A stretch of 64,000 nucleotides of DNA from Photobacterium aquimaris (GTDB lineage: Bacteria; Pseudomonadota; Gammaproteobacteria; Enterobacterales; Vibrionaceae): NCBI RefSeq assembly GCF_002954455.1, contig NZ_MSCC01000001.1:306574-370573 (forward strand), written 5' to 3'. Below the pieces are notes generated by a model. It was not told the DNA's origin. It was given only the letters and a program-made list of their open reading frames with translations, and searched no databases. This document shows, in pieces, positions 1 to 9,340 of this stretch. Made by a program: the position numbers and the translations under genes. Every line of letters starts with the position of its first letter. Position 1 is the first letter of the stretch.

Positions 1-632
1 TAGGTTTTTTTCGTCGGTAGAAAATGGTAGTAATAGCGTAGGTTATTATCCGTCATCTCGGAAGAGAGGAACGAGCTATCCGTGATCTGCATATCACGTG
101 TTTGAGCATTAAAGAAACCAATAAAAAGGCAGTTAAAATAATAACTCTGCAACGTGATGATAATCGATTCCCTATCTTGTTCGTAATCTCACGGTAGGAA
201 ATAGTAGCTGTGAAGTTGGCATAGTTAGTTTCGATTAGCAAGCTTAGCGGCCTGTCACGACTATTATTTGATGGAAAATGGACGTGCTGATGTTCGGTAT
301 GACGAGTCTCGTCCGCTCATATTTATTTAATAAACCTGAATCGAAAGATTAGCAACTAAGCAATAAATTAAAATGACAGTCTAAATAAAATAGCTTTTGG
401 GTTTATATACTCCAAAAGCTGTACAAACTAAACATTGCTTTATTATCAATAAGATAAGTATTTCCTATGGTTGTGCCTATGATAACTTAAAAAGATGGTA
501 TGGTTTTTGGTGATTATTAATAAAAAAGCTGTACGTTATTTATTATTGTGGGTTTAGGAATAACCTCTCGGTTTTGATATCACAGTGTTAGAATAAGTTT
601 TTGATCTAACAGCCGTATATAAAGGACAAGTG
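1..632. other. AT-rich intergenic region, no supported gene
   Basis: This 632-base stretch holds no reading frame I can support. The longest candidate is a 62-codon minus-strand frame at 53-241 with no recognisable domain or ribosome binding site. A perfect 9-bp inverted repeat (AGCTTTTGG at 392-400, CCAAAAGCT at 412-420) is followed on the minus strand by ATTTTATTT, so it could terminate minus-strand transcription coming from the right, although no such gene is visible. The rest is presumably the upstream region of the SorC-family gene. Confidence 0.5.
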
Positions 633-1613
633 ATGAGCAGTTTGAATAATGATAATAATCATGCTGAGAGTGATCAGTTAACTGAAATTGCTATTGCTTA
701 TTATCAAGAAGGCGCAACGCAGGAAGAAATATCACAACGGTTTGGAATGTCTCGTGCCAAGATTGGCCGTTTACTTCGTCGAGCACGGGATGAAGGGGTG
801 GTTGAGATCACGGTTAAATATCACCCCGTATTTAGTGAAAAACTAGAACAGCAATTAATTGAACGCTTTAATCTGAAGCGGGCGTTGATTGCGTTAGATC
901 AACCTGATGATGAATCTCAACGCCAACAAGTGGCGAGTCTTGTTTCAAGCTATCTTGCAACCACCTTATCTGATGATATGGTGGTTGCGGTTGGTCAAGG
1001 GCGTAATATAGCCTCAATTGCTAATCATGTTGGCGTAGTACCACAGCGTAACTGCCGTTTTGTATGCGGTATTGGTGGCACTCACCGTTCTGGTAATGCG
1101 ATTAATGCCGATCATATTTGTCGCCAACTTGCCAAAAAATATGATGGTATTAGTGAAACACTTTATGCGCCAGCGTATGTTGATGACATCATTGTTAAAG
1201 AAGCATTCATGAAAAATGGTACTGTTAAAGAAACCTTAGATCGTGCCCGTCGTGCTGATGTGGCGTTAGTTGGCGTTGGCGATATGAATGAAAATAGTCA
1301 CATGGTCAAATTAGGTTGGTTCACGCCTCAAGAAATTGTTGAAGCTAGAATTCGTAAAGGTGTTGTAGGTGATATTGCGGGCTATGATTTCTTTGATAGT
1401 CAGGGTAAGCAAGCAGATACCATGATGAGCGATCGTGTTATTGGTCTAACCATGAATGAACTGCGGCATATTCCTACCGTGGTGGTGACTGCGGCTGAAA
1501 ACAGTAAAGCATTAGCCTTGTTAGGCGCACTACGATCTGGCGTGGTTGATGTATTAGCAACCAGTGTCAGTAATGCATTAACGATTTTAAATCTTGATCA
1601 ACAGATGAAATAG
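633..1613 (+). CDS. SorC/DeoR-type sugar-binding transcriptional regulator
   Basis: The protein has 326 aa. An N-terminal helix-turn-helix (about residues 15-60, with the sequence TQEEISQRFGMSRAKIGRLL) is followed by a SorC-type sugar-phosphate-binding domain (about 65-320) containing the segments VAVGQGRNI, VCGIGGTHRSG and VALVGVGDM. Family members are repressors or activators of sugar operons whose effector is a phosphorylated sugar; LsrR of E. coli belongs here. I chose ATG 633 because AAAGGA lies 6 bases upstream; a GTG directly before it (630) is also in frame. No sugar operon is next to it: the left side is empty and the right side is selC, so the target cannot be named from context. 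It could serve genes left of the window. Confidence 0.85.
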   Translation: MSSLNNDNNHAESDQLTEIAIAYYQEGATQEEISQRFGMSRAKIGRLLRRARDEGVVEITVKYHPVFSEKLEQQLIERFNLKRALIALDQPDDESQRQQVASLVSSYLATTLSDDMVVAVGQGRNIASIANHVGVVPQRNCRFVCGIGGTHRSGNAINADHICRQLAKKYDGISETLYAPAYVDDIIVKEAFMKNGTVKETLDRARRADVALVGVGDMNENSHMVKLGWFTPQEIVEARIRKGVVGDIAGYDFFDSQGKQADTMMSDRVIGLTMNELRHIPTVVVTAAENSKALALLGALRSGVVDVLATSVSNALTILNLDQQMK

Positions 1614-1635
1614 GTGCTTATTTAGGCACTTGTTC

Positions 1636-1677
1636 TATAAAAGAAACCGCTATCTAGATCTTGATTAGATAGCGGTT
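1636..1677 (-). terminator. Rho-independent terminator, minus strand, beyond selC
   Basis: A perfect 12-bp stem (AACCGCTATCTA at 1645-1656 with TAGATAGCGGTT at 1666-1677) and a 9-base loop is followed on the minus strand by TCTTTTATAG. On the plus strand no T-run follows, so the structure best suits transcripts coming from selB. It may also end SorC-gene transcripts weakly. Confidence 0.55.
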
Positions 1678-1704
1678 GCAGAATATACCTTAAACAAATA
1701 AAAT
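1676..1704 (+). promoter_or_regulatory. Possible sigma70 promoter of selC
   Basis: TTGCAG (1676-1681) and TAAAAT (1699-1704) are separated by 17 bases and would start transcription roughly 10 bases before the tRNA. The -10 matches five of six consensus bases, the -35 only three. The -35 overlaps the 3' arm of the terminator hairpin. This is a sequence-only prediction. Confidence 0.35.
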
Positions 1705-1720
1705 ACAGCTTCAAAATAAA

Positions 1721-1815
1721 GGAAGAACGTCGTATCCGGTGATGCGTCCGGATTTCAAATCCGGGTAGGGCTGCCAGCAGTCCTGGGTAGGTTCGACTCC
1801 TATGTTCTTCCGCCA
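1721..1815 (+). tRNA. selC: tRNA-Sec (anticodon TCA)
   Basis: The 95-base gene matches the E. coli selC layout closely. The acceptor arm pairs GGAAGAAC with GTTCTTCC and CCA is encoded (1813-1815). The anticodon stem CCGGA/TCCGG encloses the loop TTTCAAA, giving anticodon TCA at 1755-1757. A long variable arm (GGGCTGCC...) and the T-loop GTTCGACTCC follow. This tRNA is charged with serine, converted to selenocysteinyl-tRNA by SelA, and delivered by SelB to UGA codons with a SECIS element. It faces selB, whose stop codon lies only 5 bases past the CCA end on the other strand. Confidence 0.97.
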
Positions 1816-1820
1816 CTTTG

Positions 1821-3755
1821 TTACTCTTTATCTTGTTCCTGCAATAAATCCTGATCTTTTAATTCGCGATAATTAAACTTACGTTTCGTAAAACCAATCT
1901 TGTCAAAATATTCTAATAATTGAATTGCAACTTTTCGCCCGAGCTGACTGATATTTCTAAATTCAGCGGTTTCTAATTTTTGATATTGGGCGGTATGTTG
2001 ACGCACTTGTGTGGCCATTTTTACTAGATAATCATGGGTAACATAACGATCTTTAACAATAGCGGCAACGTAGCTTAATTGCGCCAGTTTATAGCTCAAT
2101 TTGCGAATCTCGTTTTCATCCGCGCTAATTTCAGCGGCAAGATCACGTACCCACCAAGGCTGGGGCTCAGCAAGCATTACTTGTTCTATTTGCTGCCACC
2201 ATTGTTGCTCGGTTTCTGTTAGCTGCAATTGGTGGGAGGCTAAATGTAGCCAACCACGAGTGTTGGCTAGCAACTGTTGATTGAGTAGTTGGTTGATAAC
2301 TGCGTTAAAGATCGCGGCTGGTTGGTTAAGTGCCGCCATACGATATAGTCGCTCTTTGCCGACGCCAAGGTTATCTTGCGCTTGCTGATGATAGCATTCT
2401 AGCGTGGTGATAATCTGTTGCTGTAATGCCTGCTGATAGCTGTCATAGCACAGGTAGTCGCCATGTTGATTGATAGTTTCATTAGCGGCTAATAATTGGC
2501 TAATAACAGCAGCATTACACTGATGTTGTTCAATTAATTGTTGGCGTGATTGTGGTGCATGTTGCAGCTTAAATTCAATGATCTCATTGAGCGTATTGAT
2601 ATGAGCGCGTTGATGGAGGTACTCAAGGCGTTGTGGTTTGCGCTTGCCACGATTTGGCGGCAGTAGATCAATTACAATCGCGCTACCAAGATTGGTTTTC
2701 TGAGCCGGATCGCGGATTAATAAACGATCTTGTTCGGTTAAACACAATGGCGTATCAAGGCTGATTTCAGCCAGAGCGCTGTCAGTTGCGATTAATTGCT
2801 GATTTTCTAATAATGCAATACGACCAGTAGTATGGGTCGCTGCATGGAATATTTGAACATTTTGCCAGTGTTTAATCAGTTGATTAGCGGTTAATTTAAC
2901 CGTGATCCGTTTGATTATAGTTGTTGGCGCGGTATGTAATAACCAATCCCCACGGTTTAAGCTCGCTTTATCAATATCACCGCTAATATTAAGCGCTACC
3001 CGTTGATTGGCTGTTGCACATTCAGCAGGTTTACCCTGTGCATGAATAGTTTTTACTCGCACAACCTGAGGCTGGCTATGGCCTTTTTTAAGATTGTTAT
3101 GGCTTATTAAACATAAGCTATCACCAACATTGACCTGACCGTTGATAGCGGTTCCTGTTACCACTAAGCCAGAGCCTTTAACGTGAAAAGCGCGGTCGAT
3201 TGCCAGTTTAAAATTAAGGCTATCATCGTGGTGTTGTTCACTATCAGCTAGCTCAATCAGGTGTTGTTTGAGCTCAACAATACCTTGATGAGTGATGGCT
3301 GAACAATGAAAAATAGTGGTTTGGGTAAAGCCATATTGAAGTAATAACAGGCTTATTTTAGCTTCAAGCTGCTGCTGTTGCTCAACGGTAGTGAGATCTG
3401 ATTTAGTGATCACTACTGTTAGGCTATCCATGGCTAATAAGCGCAGAATCGTCAAATGTTCATGGCTTTGTGGCATCATGCCTTCATCGCCAGCCACAAT
3501 CAGCATTGCATGATGGGCTGTGCCGACGCCTGCTAGCATATTGGAGAGAAATTTCTCATGCCCGGGAACATCAATAAAACCTAATGTCTGGTGCTGATTA
3601 GATGTTATTGATTGATAAGGCATAAACGCATAGCCTAAATCAATAGTGAGCCCACGTTGTTGCTCTTCTGGCAGTCGATCGGCATTGATCCCAGTCAGGG
3701 CGTGTAATAGTTTTGTTTTACCATGATCGACATGGCCAGCTGTAGCAATAATCAT
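1821..3755 (-). CDS. selB: Selenocysteine-specific translation elongation factor SelB
   Basis: SelB (644 aa; about 614 in E. coli) carries selenocysteinyl-tRNA to the ribosome at UGA codons marked by a SECIS hairpin. The GTPase domain shows G1 GHVDHGKT (7-14), G3 DVPGHE (62-67) and G4 TKSD (117-120), followed by EF-Tu-like domains to about residue 350. The C-terminal winged-helix region (about 380-640), which binds the SECIS RNA, is rich in Gln and His. It is last in the minus-strand series after fdhE, 17 bases downstream. selA, which is often adjacent to selB, is absent here. Its only visible client is FdoG. The start ATG follows ATAACGCTTTAGAGTAACACT, a weak ribosome binding site. Confidence 0.96.
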   Translation of the reverse strand: MIIATAGHVDHGKTKLLHALTGINADRLPEEQQRGLTIDLGYAFMPYQSITSNQHQTLGFIDVPGHEKFLSNMLAGVGTAHHAMLIVAGDEGMMPQSHEHLTILRLLAMDSLTVVITKSDLTTVEQQQQLEAKISLLLLQYGFTQTTIFHCSAITHQGIVELKQHLIELADSEQHHDDSLNFKLAIDRAFHVKGSGLVVTGTAINGQVNVGDSLCLISHNNLKKGHSQPQVVRVKTIHAQGKPAECATANQRVALNISGDIDKASLNRGDWLLHTAPTTIIKRITVKLTANQLIKHWQNVQIFHAATHTTGRIALLENQQLIATDSALAEISLDTPLCLTEQDRLLIRDPAQKTNLGSAIVIDLLPPNRGKRKPQRLEYLHQRAHINTLNEIIEFKLQHAPQSRQQLIEQHQCNAAVISQLLAANETINQHGDYLCYDSYQQALQQQIITTLECYHQQAQDNLGVGKERLYRMAALNQPAAIFNAVINQLLNQQLLANTRGWLHLASHQLQLTETEQQWWQQIEQVMLAEPQPWWVRDLAAEISADENEIRKLSYKLAQLSYVAAIVKDRYVTHDYLVKMATQVRQHTAQYQKLETAEFRNISQLGRKVAIQLLEYFDKIGFTKRKFNYRELKDQDLLQEQDKE

Positions 3756-3772
3756 AGTGTTACTCTAAAGCG

Positions 3773-4663
3773 TTATTGAGCCAGAGGCAGTAAGAATGGG
3801 TTGAAACCGCTGCGATAAAATTCCATTTCCCCCAGTTTCTGATCTAGAACAATTGTTGCTAAATCATCAGCAATAGGATCTAACTGTGGATTCTTCTCTA
3901 GCACCAACATTTTTAAATAACTTTGGCAATGGCTGCAAGTTTCAGCACGAACGCTATCTTCTAGTGTTTCACTTTGAAGTTGAATATTTTCACCATCACC
4001 ACACTGAGTACACTCAGCGCGCAGTCGATGCCATTGGGCTTCACATTGGCTGCAATGCAAGTAACGATGACCACTGCCTTGAATTAAACTTGCTGCAGGT
4101 GCTCCACCACAAAGAGGGCAATGTGATTGTTTAGCATTGGCTTCTGGTTGCCAGTCTAATTGGGTGTTAGCCACAATTAGGCTCATTAGTGTATTGATAC
4201 AGCTCCAAAGAATAATCGCAATATCAGCAGGTACACGTTCAGCTTGGTTTTGTTGTAAAGCATGAAAATAATGCTGCAGTGTTTGCTGATCAATCTGGCT
4301 AATATTGTCGATAACTTTGACTATATCATCACTAACAACAGGGCGTAGTGCTGAGGTTAATTGGGTTAGCATTGGATCTAAAATAGCTTGCCAACTACTA
4401 TCAATTTCAATCGGCCATGTTAATGTTTTAGCTTGTAACTGTTGCTGTACTGCGCCATTAAACGTATCAACTAAATGCAATTGTTGTTGGACGACCTGTC
4501 CTGCTAATAACAGGTAATCTGCCATAAAAGAGTCTTGTGCCAACTGACGTAACCGGGCAGCGCGGGCATGAAAAATGGTGGCAGGATCACCAATAATTAG
4601 CGGACGAAAGCCGTCACTTTTTTGTTTAATAATGGTGTCTTTATCTAAAATGTGAACGCTCAT
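3773..4663 (-). CDS. fdhE: Formate dehydrogenase accessory protein FdhE
   Basis: FdhE (296 aa; 309 in E. coli) is a cytoplasmic protein needed for activity of the membrane-bound formate dehydrogenases and binds their catalytic subunit. The C-terminal half has four CxxC pairs (in CPLCGG, CSQCEAQW, CTQCGD and CSHCQS), a rubredoxin-like metal site, followed by the conserved stretch DPIADDLATIVLD and the closing SGFNPFLLP. I prefer ATG 4663 (MSVHILDKD...), which has GGA 7 bases upstream and aligns with the E. coli start; a TTG at 4675 is also in frame. It lies between fdoI, from which it is separated by two strong hairpins, and selB. Confidence 0.95.
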   Translation of the reverse strand: MSVHILDKDTIIKQKSDGFRPLIIGDPATIFHARAARLRQLAQDSFMADYLLLAGQVVQQQLHLVDTFNGAVQQQLQAKTLTWPIEIDSSWQAILDPMLTQLTSALRPVVSDDIVKVIDNISQIDQQTLQHYFHALQQNQAERVPADIAIILWSCINTLMSLIVANTQLDWQPEANAKQSHCPLCGGAPAASLIQGSGHRYLHCSQCEAQWHRLRAECTQCGDGENIQLQSETLEDSVRAETCSHCQSYLKMLVLEKNPQLDPIADDLATIVLDQKLGEMEFYRSGFNPFLLPLAQ

Positions 4664-4683
4664 GTAGGTATCCAATTATAAGA

Positions 4684-4713
4684 ATACCAACCTTAGTACG
4701 CCAAGGTTGGTAT
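4684..4713 (-). terminator. Perfect hairpin upstream of fdhE (second of two)
   Basis: An 11-bp perfect stem (ATACCAACCTT at 4684-4694, AAGGTTGGTAT at 4703-4713) with an 8-base loop sits about 20 bases upstream of the fdhE start. On the minus strand it is followed by TCTTATAATT, a weak T-rich tail. It may terminate or stabilise fdoGHI mRNA, or act in the fdhE leader. It lies close enough to the fdhE start to affect ribosome access. Confidence 0.4.
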
Positions 4714-4720
4714 AGAAATA

Positions 4721-4754
4721 AAGAACCAATAAACAACAAGGATTATTGGTTCTT
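4721..4754 (-). terminator. Perfect hairpin downstream of fdoI (first of two)
   Basis: A 12-bp perfect stem (AAGAACCAATAA at 4721-4732, TTATTGGTTCTT at 4743-4754) with a 10-base loop begins 11 bases after the fdoI stop. On the minus strand it is followed by TATTTCTAT. It could be a partial terminator lowering fdhE-selB expression relative to fdoGHI, or a 3' stabiliser of the fdoGHI message. Confidence 0.45.
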
Positions 4755-4765
4755 GAGCTGTGTTG

Positions 4766-5401
4766 TTAGTGTTGATCTTTGTTGCTAGATAGCGAACGGA
4801 ACCAACGCGGGTGGTGTTTCTTAGCCCAAGCTGAAGAAACTTTACCTTCTAACATGCCGTCAATTGAGCCTTTTACCCAATATGCCATGTAGGCGTGGAT
4901 AATTAAGCTTAAGGCAAAAACAAGCGCTGTGATTGAGTGCACAATCAATGCAATACGAACCACATCAATGCTGAAGTAGGCTGAAAAGTAAGCGCGCCAT
5001 GCAATCAGGCCAGTTACTAGTAGTAATACGCCACAGGCAATAAACTGACGTAAGATCATTTTCTGACCTGCGTTGTATTGACCTGCTTCTGGTACGTTTT
5101 CTTCGTTCTCAGTTAAAACATCTTTAACTTTTAACATCCACTGGAGATCACCTTTTTCAAAGTGGTTATGGCTCCAGTAACGGATCACTAAGAAAAATAG
5201 CCCAACTGTCATCACGATCGCACCAAATGGATGCAAAATACGCGCAAGTTGTGGCGTGCCATAGACATAGCTAAGGAAGTGCAGTGGGGCAAACATAAAA
5301 GATAGACCAGACAATAACGTCCAGATACCTGTTAATGCTACTGTCCAATGCACCACACGATCTAAAGGTTTATGACGTAAAATCGTTTTGTTTAAACTCA
5401 T
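4766..5401 (-). CDS. fdoI: Formate dehydrogenase cytochrome b556 (gamma) subunit
   Basis: The gamma subunit (211 aa) is an inner-membrane diheme cytochrome b that takes electrons from the iron-sulfur subunit and reduces quinone. Four hydrophobic segments are visible (about residues 20-40, 53-75, 113-133 and 147-170). Histidines that can ligate heme include those in RVVHWTVA, LHPFGAIV, VHSITALV and IIHAYMAY. The ATG overlaps the fdoH stop (ATGA-type overlap at 5398-5401), with AAGGAG just upstream, so the two are translationally coupled. It could equally be named fdnI; the sequence does not separate the Fdn and Fdo isozymes. Confidence 0.93.
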   Translation of the reverse strand: MSLNKTILRHKPLDRVVHWTVALTGIWTLLSGLSFMFAPLHFLSYVYGTPQLARILHPFGAIVMTVGLFFLVIRYWSHNHFEKGDLQWMLKVKDVLTENEENVPEAGQYNAGQKMILRQFIACGVLLLVTGLIAWRAYFSAYFSIDVVRIALIVHSITALVFALSLIIHAYMAYWVKGSIDGMLEGKVSSAWAKKHHPRWFRSLSSNKDQH

Positions 5402-6273
5402 TTCTCATCTCCTTCATCTTCAGCCACGCGACTACGACCAACCGTTACACGGTGGATAGCAGCCAGCGCTAAAGTACCCACTAAACCGGCAGCGGCGAGT
5501 GGCTTGAGATCATCTTTCCATAACTTCACAGTTTCGCTGATTTTAGGATCTTTAGGCAGATCGTAACGCTCAGGATCAGTAATATCGTGCAGTATGTAAA
5601 TTACGTGTGTACCACCAACGCCTTGTGGGTTGTAGATCCCGGCTTTTTTATGACCTTTTGCTTGCAGTGCTGCAACACGTTGATTGGCATACTCAAGAAT
5701 CTCTTCACGAGAACCAAAACGTAATGCGCCTGTTGGACAGGTTTTAGCACATGACGGCACTTGACCTGCCTGAAGGCGATCGAGACATAACGTACATTTG
5801 TAAACACGGTTATCAACTGGGTTCATACGCGGAATATCAAATGGACAGCCAGCGATACAGTAACCGCAACCCACACATTTTTCCGAGTTGAAATCGACAA
5901 CACCATTTTCATATTGCACGATAGCATCAGGTTCTGGACACGCTTTTAAACAGCCAGGATCTGAACAGTGCATGCAGCTATGTTTGCTAAATAACCATTT
6001 GAATTTATTATCTTCTTCAATTTCTTTGAAGTGGATAGTGGTCCAAGTTTCAGCGGTCGTATTAGGCGGATTTTGGTAAGAACCTTCAAAGGTGCCTACT
6101 TTTCCGCGTAAGTTGTTCCACTCACTACACGCATCCATACAGCCTTTACAGCCAGTACAGCAGGTGACATCGATTAACTTTGTTACCTGAATTTGACGCT
6201 CACGCGCATCAGGAGATGGAGTAATCGACGATGTAGCAGAACTACGAATAATATTCTGTGATTCCATACCCAT
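5398..6273 (-). CDS. fdoH: Formate dehydrogenase iron-sulfur (beta) subunit
   Basis: The beta subunit (291 aa; 300 in E. coli FdoH) relays electrons from FdoG to the cytochrome b through four [4Fe-4S] clusters. Four cysteine groups are visible: CCTGCKGCMDAC (about 37-48), CMHCSDPGCLKAC (about 99-111), CVGCGYCIAGCPF (about 132-144) and CTLC with CAKTCPTGAL (about 159-185). One C-terminal membrane anchor (about 253-275) places the protein in the periplasm, as in E. coli. ATG 6273 lies 3 bases after the fdoG stop, with AAGGTG inside the end of fdoG. A second ATG two codons on is also possible. Confidence 0.95.
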   Translation of the reverse strand: MGMESQNIIRSSATSSITPSPDARERQIQVTKLIDVTCCTGCKGCMDACSEWNNLRGKVGTFEGSYQNPPNTTAETWTTIHFKEIEEDNKFKWLFSKHSCMHCSDPGCLKACPEPDAIVQYENGVVDFNSEKCVGCGYCIAGCPFDIPRMNPVDNRVYKCTLCLDRLQAGQVPSCAKTCPTGALRFGSREEILEYANQRVAALQAKGHKKAGIYNPQGVGGTHVIYILHDITDPERYDLPKDPKISETVKLWKDDLKPLAAAGLVGTLALAAIHRVTVGRSRVAEDEGDEK

Positions 6274-6276
6274 GGC

Positions 6277-9200
6277 TTACTTCACCTTCTCTACGTTAAC
6301 CAAAAATGCCTTATATTCAGGCGTTTGTGAGTTAGCGTCACCGACACATGGCGATAACGTATTCGCAAGGTAACCTGGCTTAGTATCGCCTTCGTAGCCC
6401 CAGTGAATAGGAATACCAACAGTGTGAACAGCTTGACCGTTAACATGCAGTGGCGTAATACGCTTAGACACATAAGCTTTAGCTTCAATAGAGCCACGCT
6501 TAGAAGTTACACGCACCATGTCAGCATTGTTGATGCCACGCTCTTTCGCTAAACCTTCACCAATTTCTACAAATTGTTCAGGTTGTAATACCGCGTTGAA
6601 ATGAGAGTGACTTGTCCATGTATGGAAGTGCTCTGTTAGACGGTAAGTGGTACCCACGAATGGGAAATTCTCTTTGGTGCCTAACTGCGCTGCATCATCT
6701 TTGAACAAACGTGCCGCTGGGTTGGAAACCACATTTTTATGTAATGGGTTAGTACCAATCGGTGTTTCAAATGGTTCGTAGTGCTCAGGGAACGGGCCCT
6801 CAGCCATTTTATCAAGTGCAAACAGACGACCTACGCCTTCAGGTTGCATGATAAATGGGCCAGCATTGCTTGATGGTGGCAATTTAGCGTTAAAGTCAGG
6901 TACATCAGGACCAATCCACTTGTTACCATTCCATTCAACCAGAGTACGTGTTTTATCCCATGGGCTACCGTCAGGATGTGTTGATGCACGGTTGTACAAT
7001 ACACGACGGTTTGCAGGCCAAGACCATGCCCAGTTAGGCGCAATACCTAAACCTGATGGATCGCTATTATCACGACGTGCAGTTTGGTTACCTGCTTCAG
7101 TCCAGCTACCGGTGTATAACCAACAAGCCGCATTAGTTGAACCATCAGCTTTTAGTTTGCTAAAGCTTGATAGCTGCTTACCGTTAGCATCTTTACCGTT
7201 AAGCTCTTGCGCTAATTCTTTAGTATTTGGCGCAGAAGGGATAGCGTAATTCCAGTCAAGAGACAGAATAGGATCTGGGTATGTACCACCATTTTTTTGG
7301 TACATATCGCGCATCTTCAAGAAGATACCGGCTAGAATCTCAGCGTCACCTTTGGCTTCTCCTGGCATATCAGCTGCTTTCCAGTGCCACTGTAACCAGC
7401 GCGCTGAACTTACAATGGTGCCATCTTCTTCAGCAAAACAGGCACAAGGTAAACGGAATACTTCAGTTTCAATGCTTGCTGTATCAACTTCATTGACGTT
7501 CGGTTTATTCTGCCAGAACGTAGAAGTCTCAGTTGCAAGTGGATCGACAACCACTAAGTATTTCAGTTTAGATAAAGCATCTAAGGTTTTTTGCTTGTTT
7601 GACATTGAAGCAACAGGGTTGAAACCTTGGCAAATGTAGCCATTCATTTCACCTTTGTTCATCATTTCAAACACGCGCAACATGTCGTAGCCTTGATCCC
7701 ATTTGGGCATCATATCGTAACCAAAGTTATTCTCAGCCGTTGCATTTTTGCCGTAGAAAGACTTCAGTAATGACACGAAGAATGCTGGGTAATGCTGCCA
7801 GTAGTTGGTTTGATCCGCTTCAAGTGCCACTGGAGTGTGGTGCTTAAGGTGAGCGGCTAAATCAACATCTTTATCAGACGGCAGTTTTAAGTAACCCGGT
7901 AAACTTTGTGCTAGCAACCCAAGGTCAGTGATACCTTGAATGTTTGAGTGACCACGCAGAGCGTTAACACCGCCGCCAGCCATACCCATATTACCAAGTA
8001 GTAACTGGATCATTGCCATACAACGAATGTTTTCAGCGCCTTTAGAGTGCTGAGTCCAACCTGTTGCGTACAAAATAGTGGCAACACGGTTATTAGCAGC
8101 TGTGCTACCCAGTGCTTTACAGATGTGATCAAACATATCAACAGGCGTACCGGTGATATTTGATACAACGTCAGGTGTATAACGTGCAACGTGATCTTTA
8201 AGTAGGTTCCATACACAGCGAGGATGTTGCAGTGATTCATCCTTTAGGGCATAACCTTGATCATCAAGTTGGTAGAACCAAGAACTACGATCATACTTAC
8301 GTTTCTCGGCGTCATAGCCAGAGAAAAGACCATCATGGAATGCGTAATCATCACGTACAATAAAGCTTGCGTTTGTGTATGCTTTAACATATTCGTGATT
8401 CACTTGACTGCTAGCGATTAGGTAACGAATAGCACCTAATAGGAAAGCAATATCAGCACCTGAACGGATCGGTGCATAGTGATCAGCAACAGCTGCTGTA
8501 CGCGTGAAACGTGGATCAACCACAATGATTTCAGCGTTTCTAGTTTTTTGAGCTTCAATCGCCCAGCGGAAGCCTACAGGGTGTGCTTCTGCTGCGTTGC
8601 CGCCCATAACAAGGATCAAGTCGGCATTTTTAATGTCGACCCAGTTGTTGGTCATCGCGCCGCGGCCAAATGTTGGAGCAAGACTTGCTACCGTTGGGCC
8701 GTGTCAAATACGCGCTTGAGTGTCTACAGGAACCATACCCAAACCACGGGCAAATTTCTGAGTTAACCAACCATTTTCATTACTTTCTGCTGAGGCACAA
8801 AGCATACCTGTTGTTAGCCAGCGGTTAACTGTGGTGCCTTCATCATTGGTTTTTACTAAGTTAGCATCACGGTCTTGTTTCATTAGCTTAGCAATACGGC
8901 TAAATGCTTCGTCCCATGTTAGACGTTGCCATTTATCTGAGCCTGGAGCGCGGTATTCGGGGAATTTCAAACGTTGTTCGCTGTTAACAAAACCAGCTAG
9001 GCCCGCGCCTTTAGGACATAATGCACCACGGCTTACTGGATGATCGGGATCACCCTCAACGTGGAACACTTTTTGTTTAATATTACCGCCAGTAGCACCT
9101 GTGCTATACAGTAATGTGCCACAGCCAACTGAACAATAAGAACAGGTATTACGTGTTTCTTTTGCTGCGGTTAATTTGAAGTCACGAGCTTGCGCCCACG

Positions 9201-9297
9201 CTTTTTGCGGAATTGTGGCAAGGGAAGCAATAGTTGTTGTTGCTACAGCCCCTGCGCACAATTTAAATAATTGACGTCTACTTATATTCAATCTCAA
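6277..9297 (-). CDS. fdoG: Formate dehydrogenase major (alpha) subunit, selenocysteine-containing
   Basis: This is the catalytic molybdopterin subunit (about 1006 aa; 1016 in E. coli) that oxidises formate to CO2. The gene looks split at a TGA (8704-8706), but that codon is selenocysteine 198: the context QARI-U-HGPTVASLAP is the family active site, and a SECIS hairpin follows. A Tat signal (SRRQLFK, residues 6-12, then a hydrophobic stretch to about 35) sends it to the periplasm. C52, C55, C59 and C94 bind a [4Fe-4S] cluster; the conserved run GNMGMAGGGVNALRGHSN follows further on. The start is TTG 9297 or TTG 9291; AAGG lies just upstream of both, and the shorter form matches the MxxSRRQ start of E. 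coli. It is first in the fdoGHI series. Confidence 0.96.
8675..8706 (-). promoter_or_regulatory. Sec UGA codon with bacterial SECIS hairpin
   Basis: The in-frame UGA (8706-8704) is followed 11 bases later by a stem-loop (8692-8675, minus strand GGUAGCAAGUCUUGCUCC). GG pairs with CC, U8690 bulges, AGCAA pairs with UUGCU, and the apical loop carries GUC. The bulged U and the GU in the loop are the two features SelB recognises in E. coli fdhF and fdnG. This supports selenocysteine insertion rather than termination. Confidence 0.93.
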
Positions 9298-9340
9298 AAG
9301 ACCTTATTAGAAATAAAGAAGAGGGTAAATTCTTGCGGTT

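Noticed and set aside
53..241. 62-codon minus-strand reading frame in the left intergenic region
   Set aside because: No domain, no ribosome binding site, unusual composition and no neighbour context; likely chance.
6277..9297. fdoG as a pseudogene broken by a stop codon
   Set aside because: The TGA is at the conserved selenocysteine position with a SECIS hairpin, and selC and selB are adjacent.
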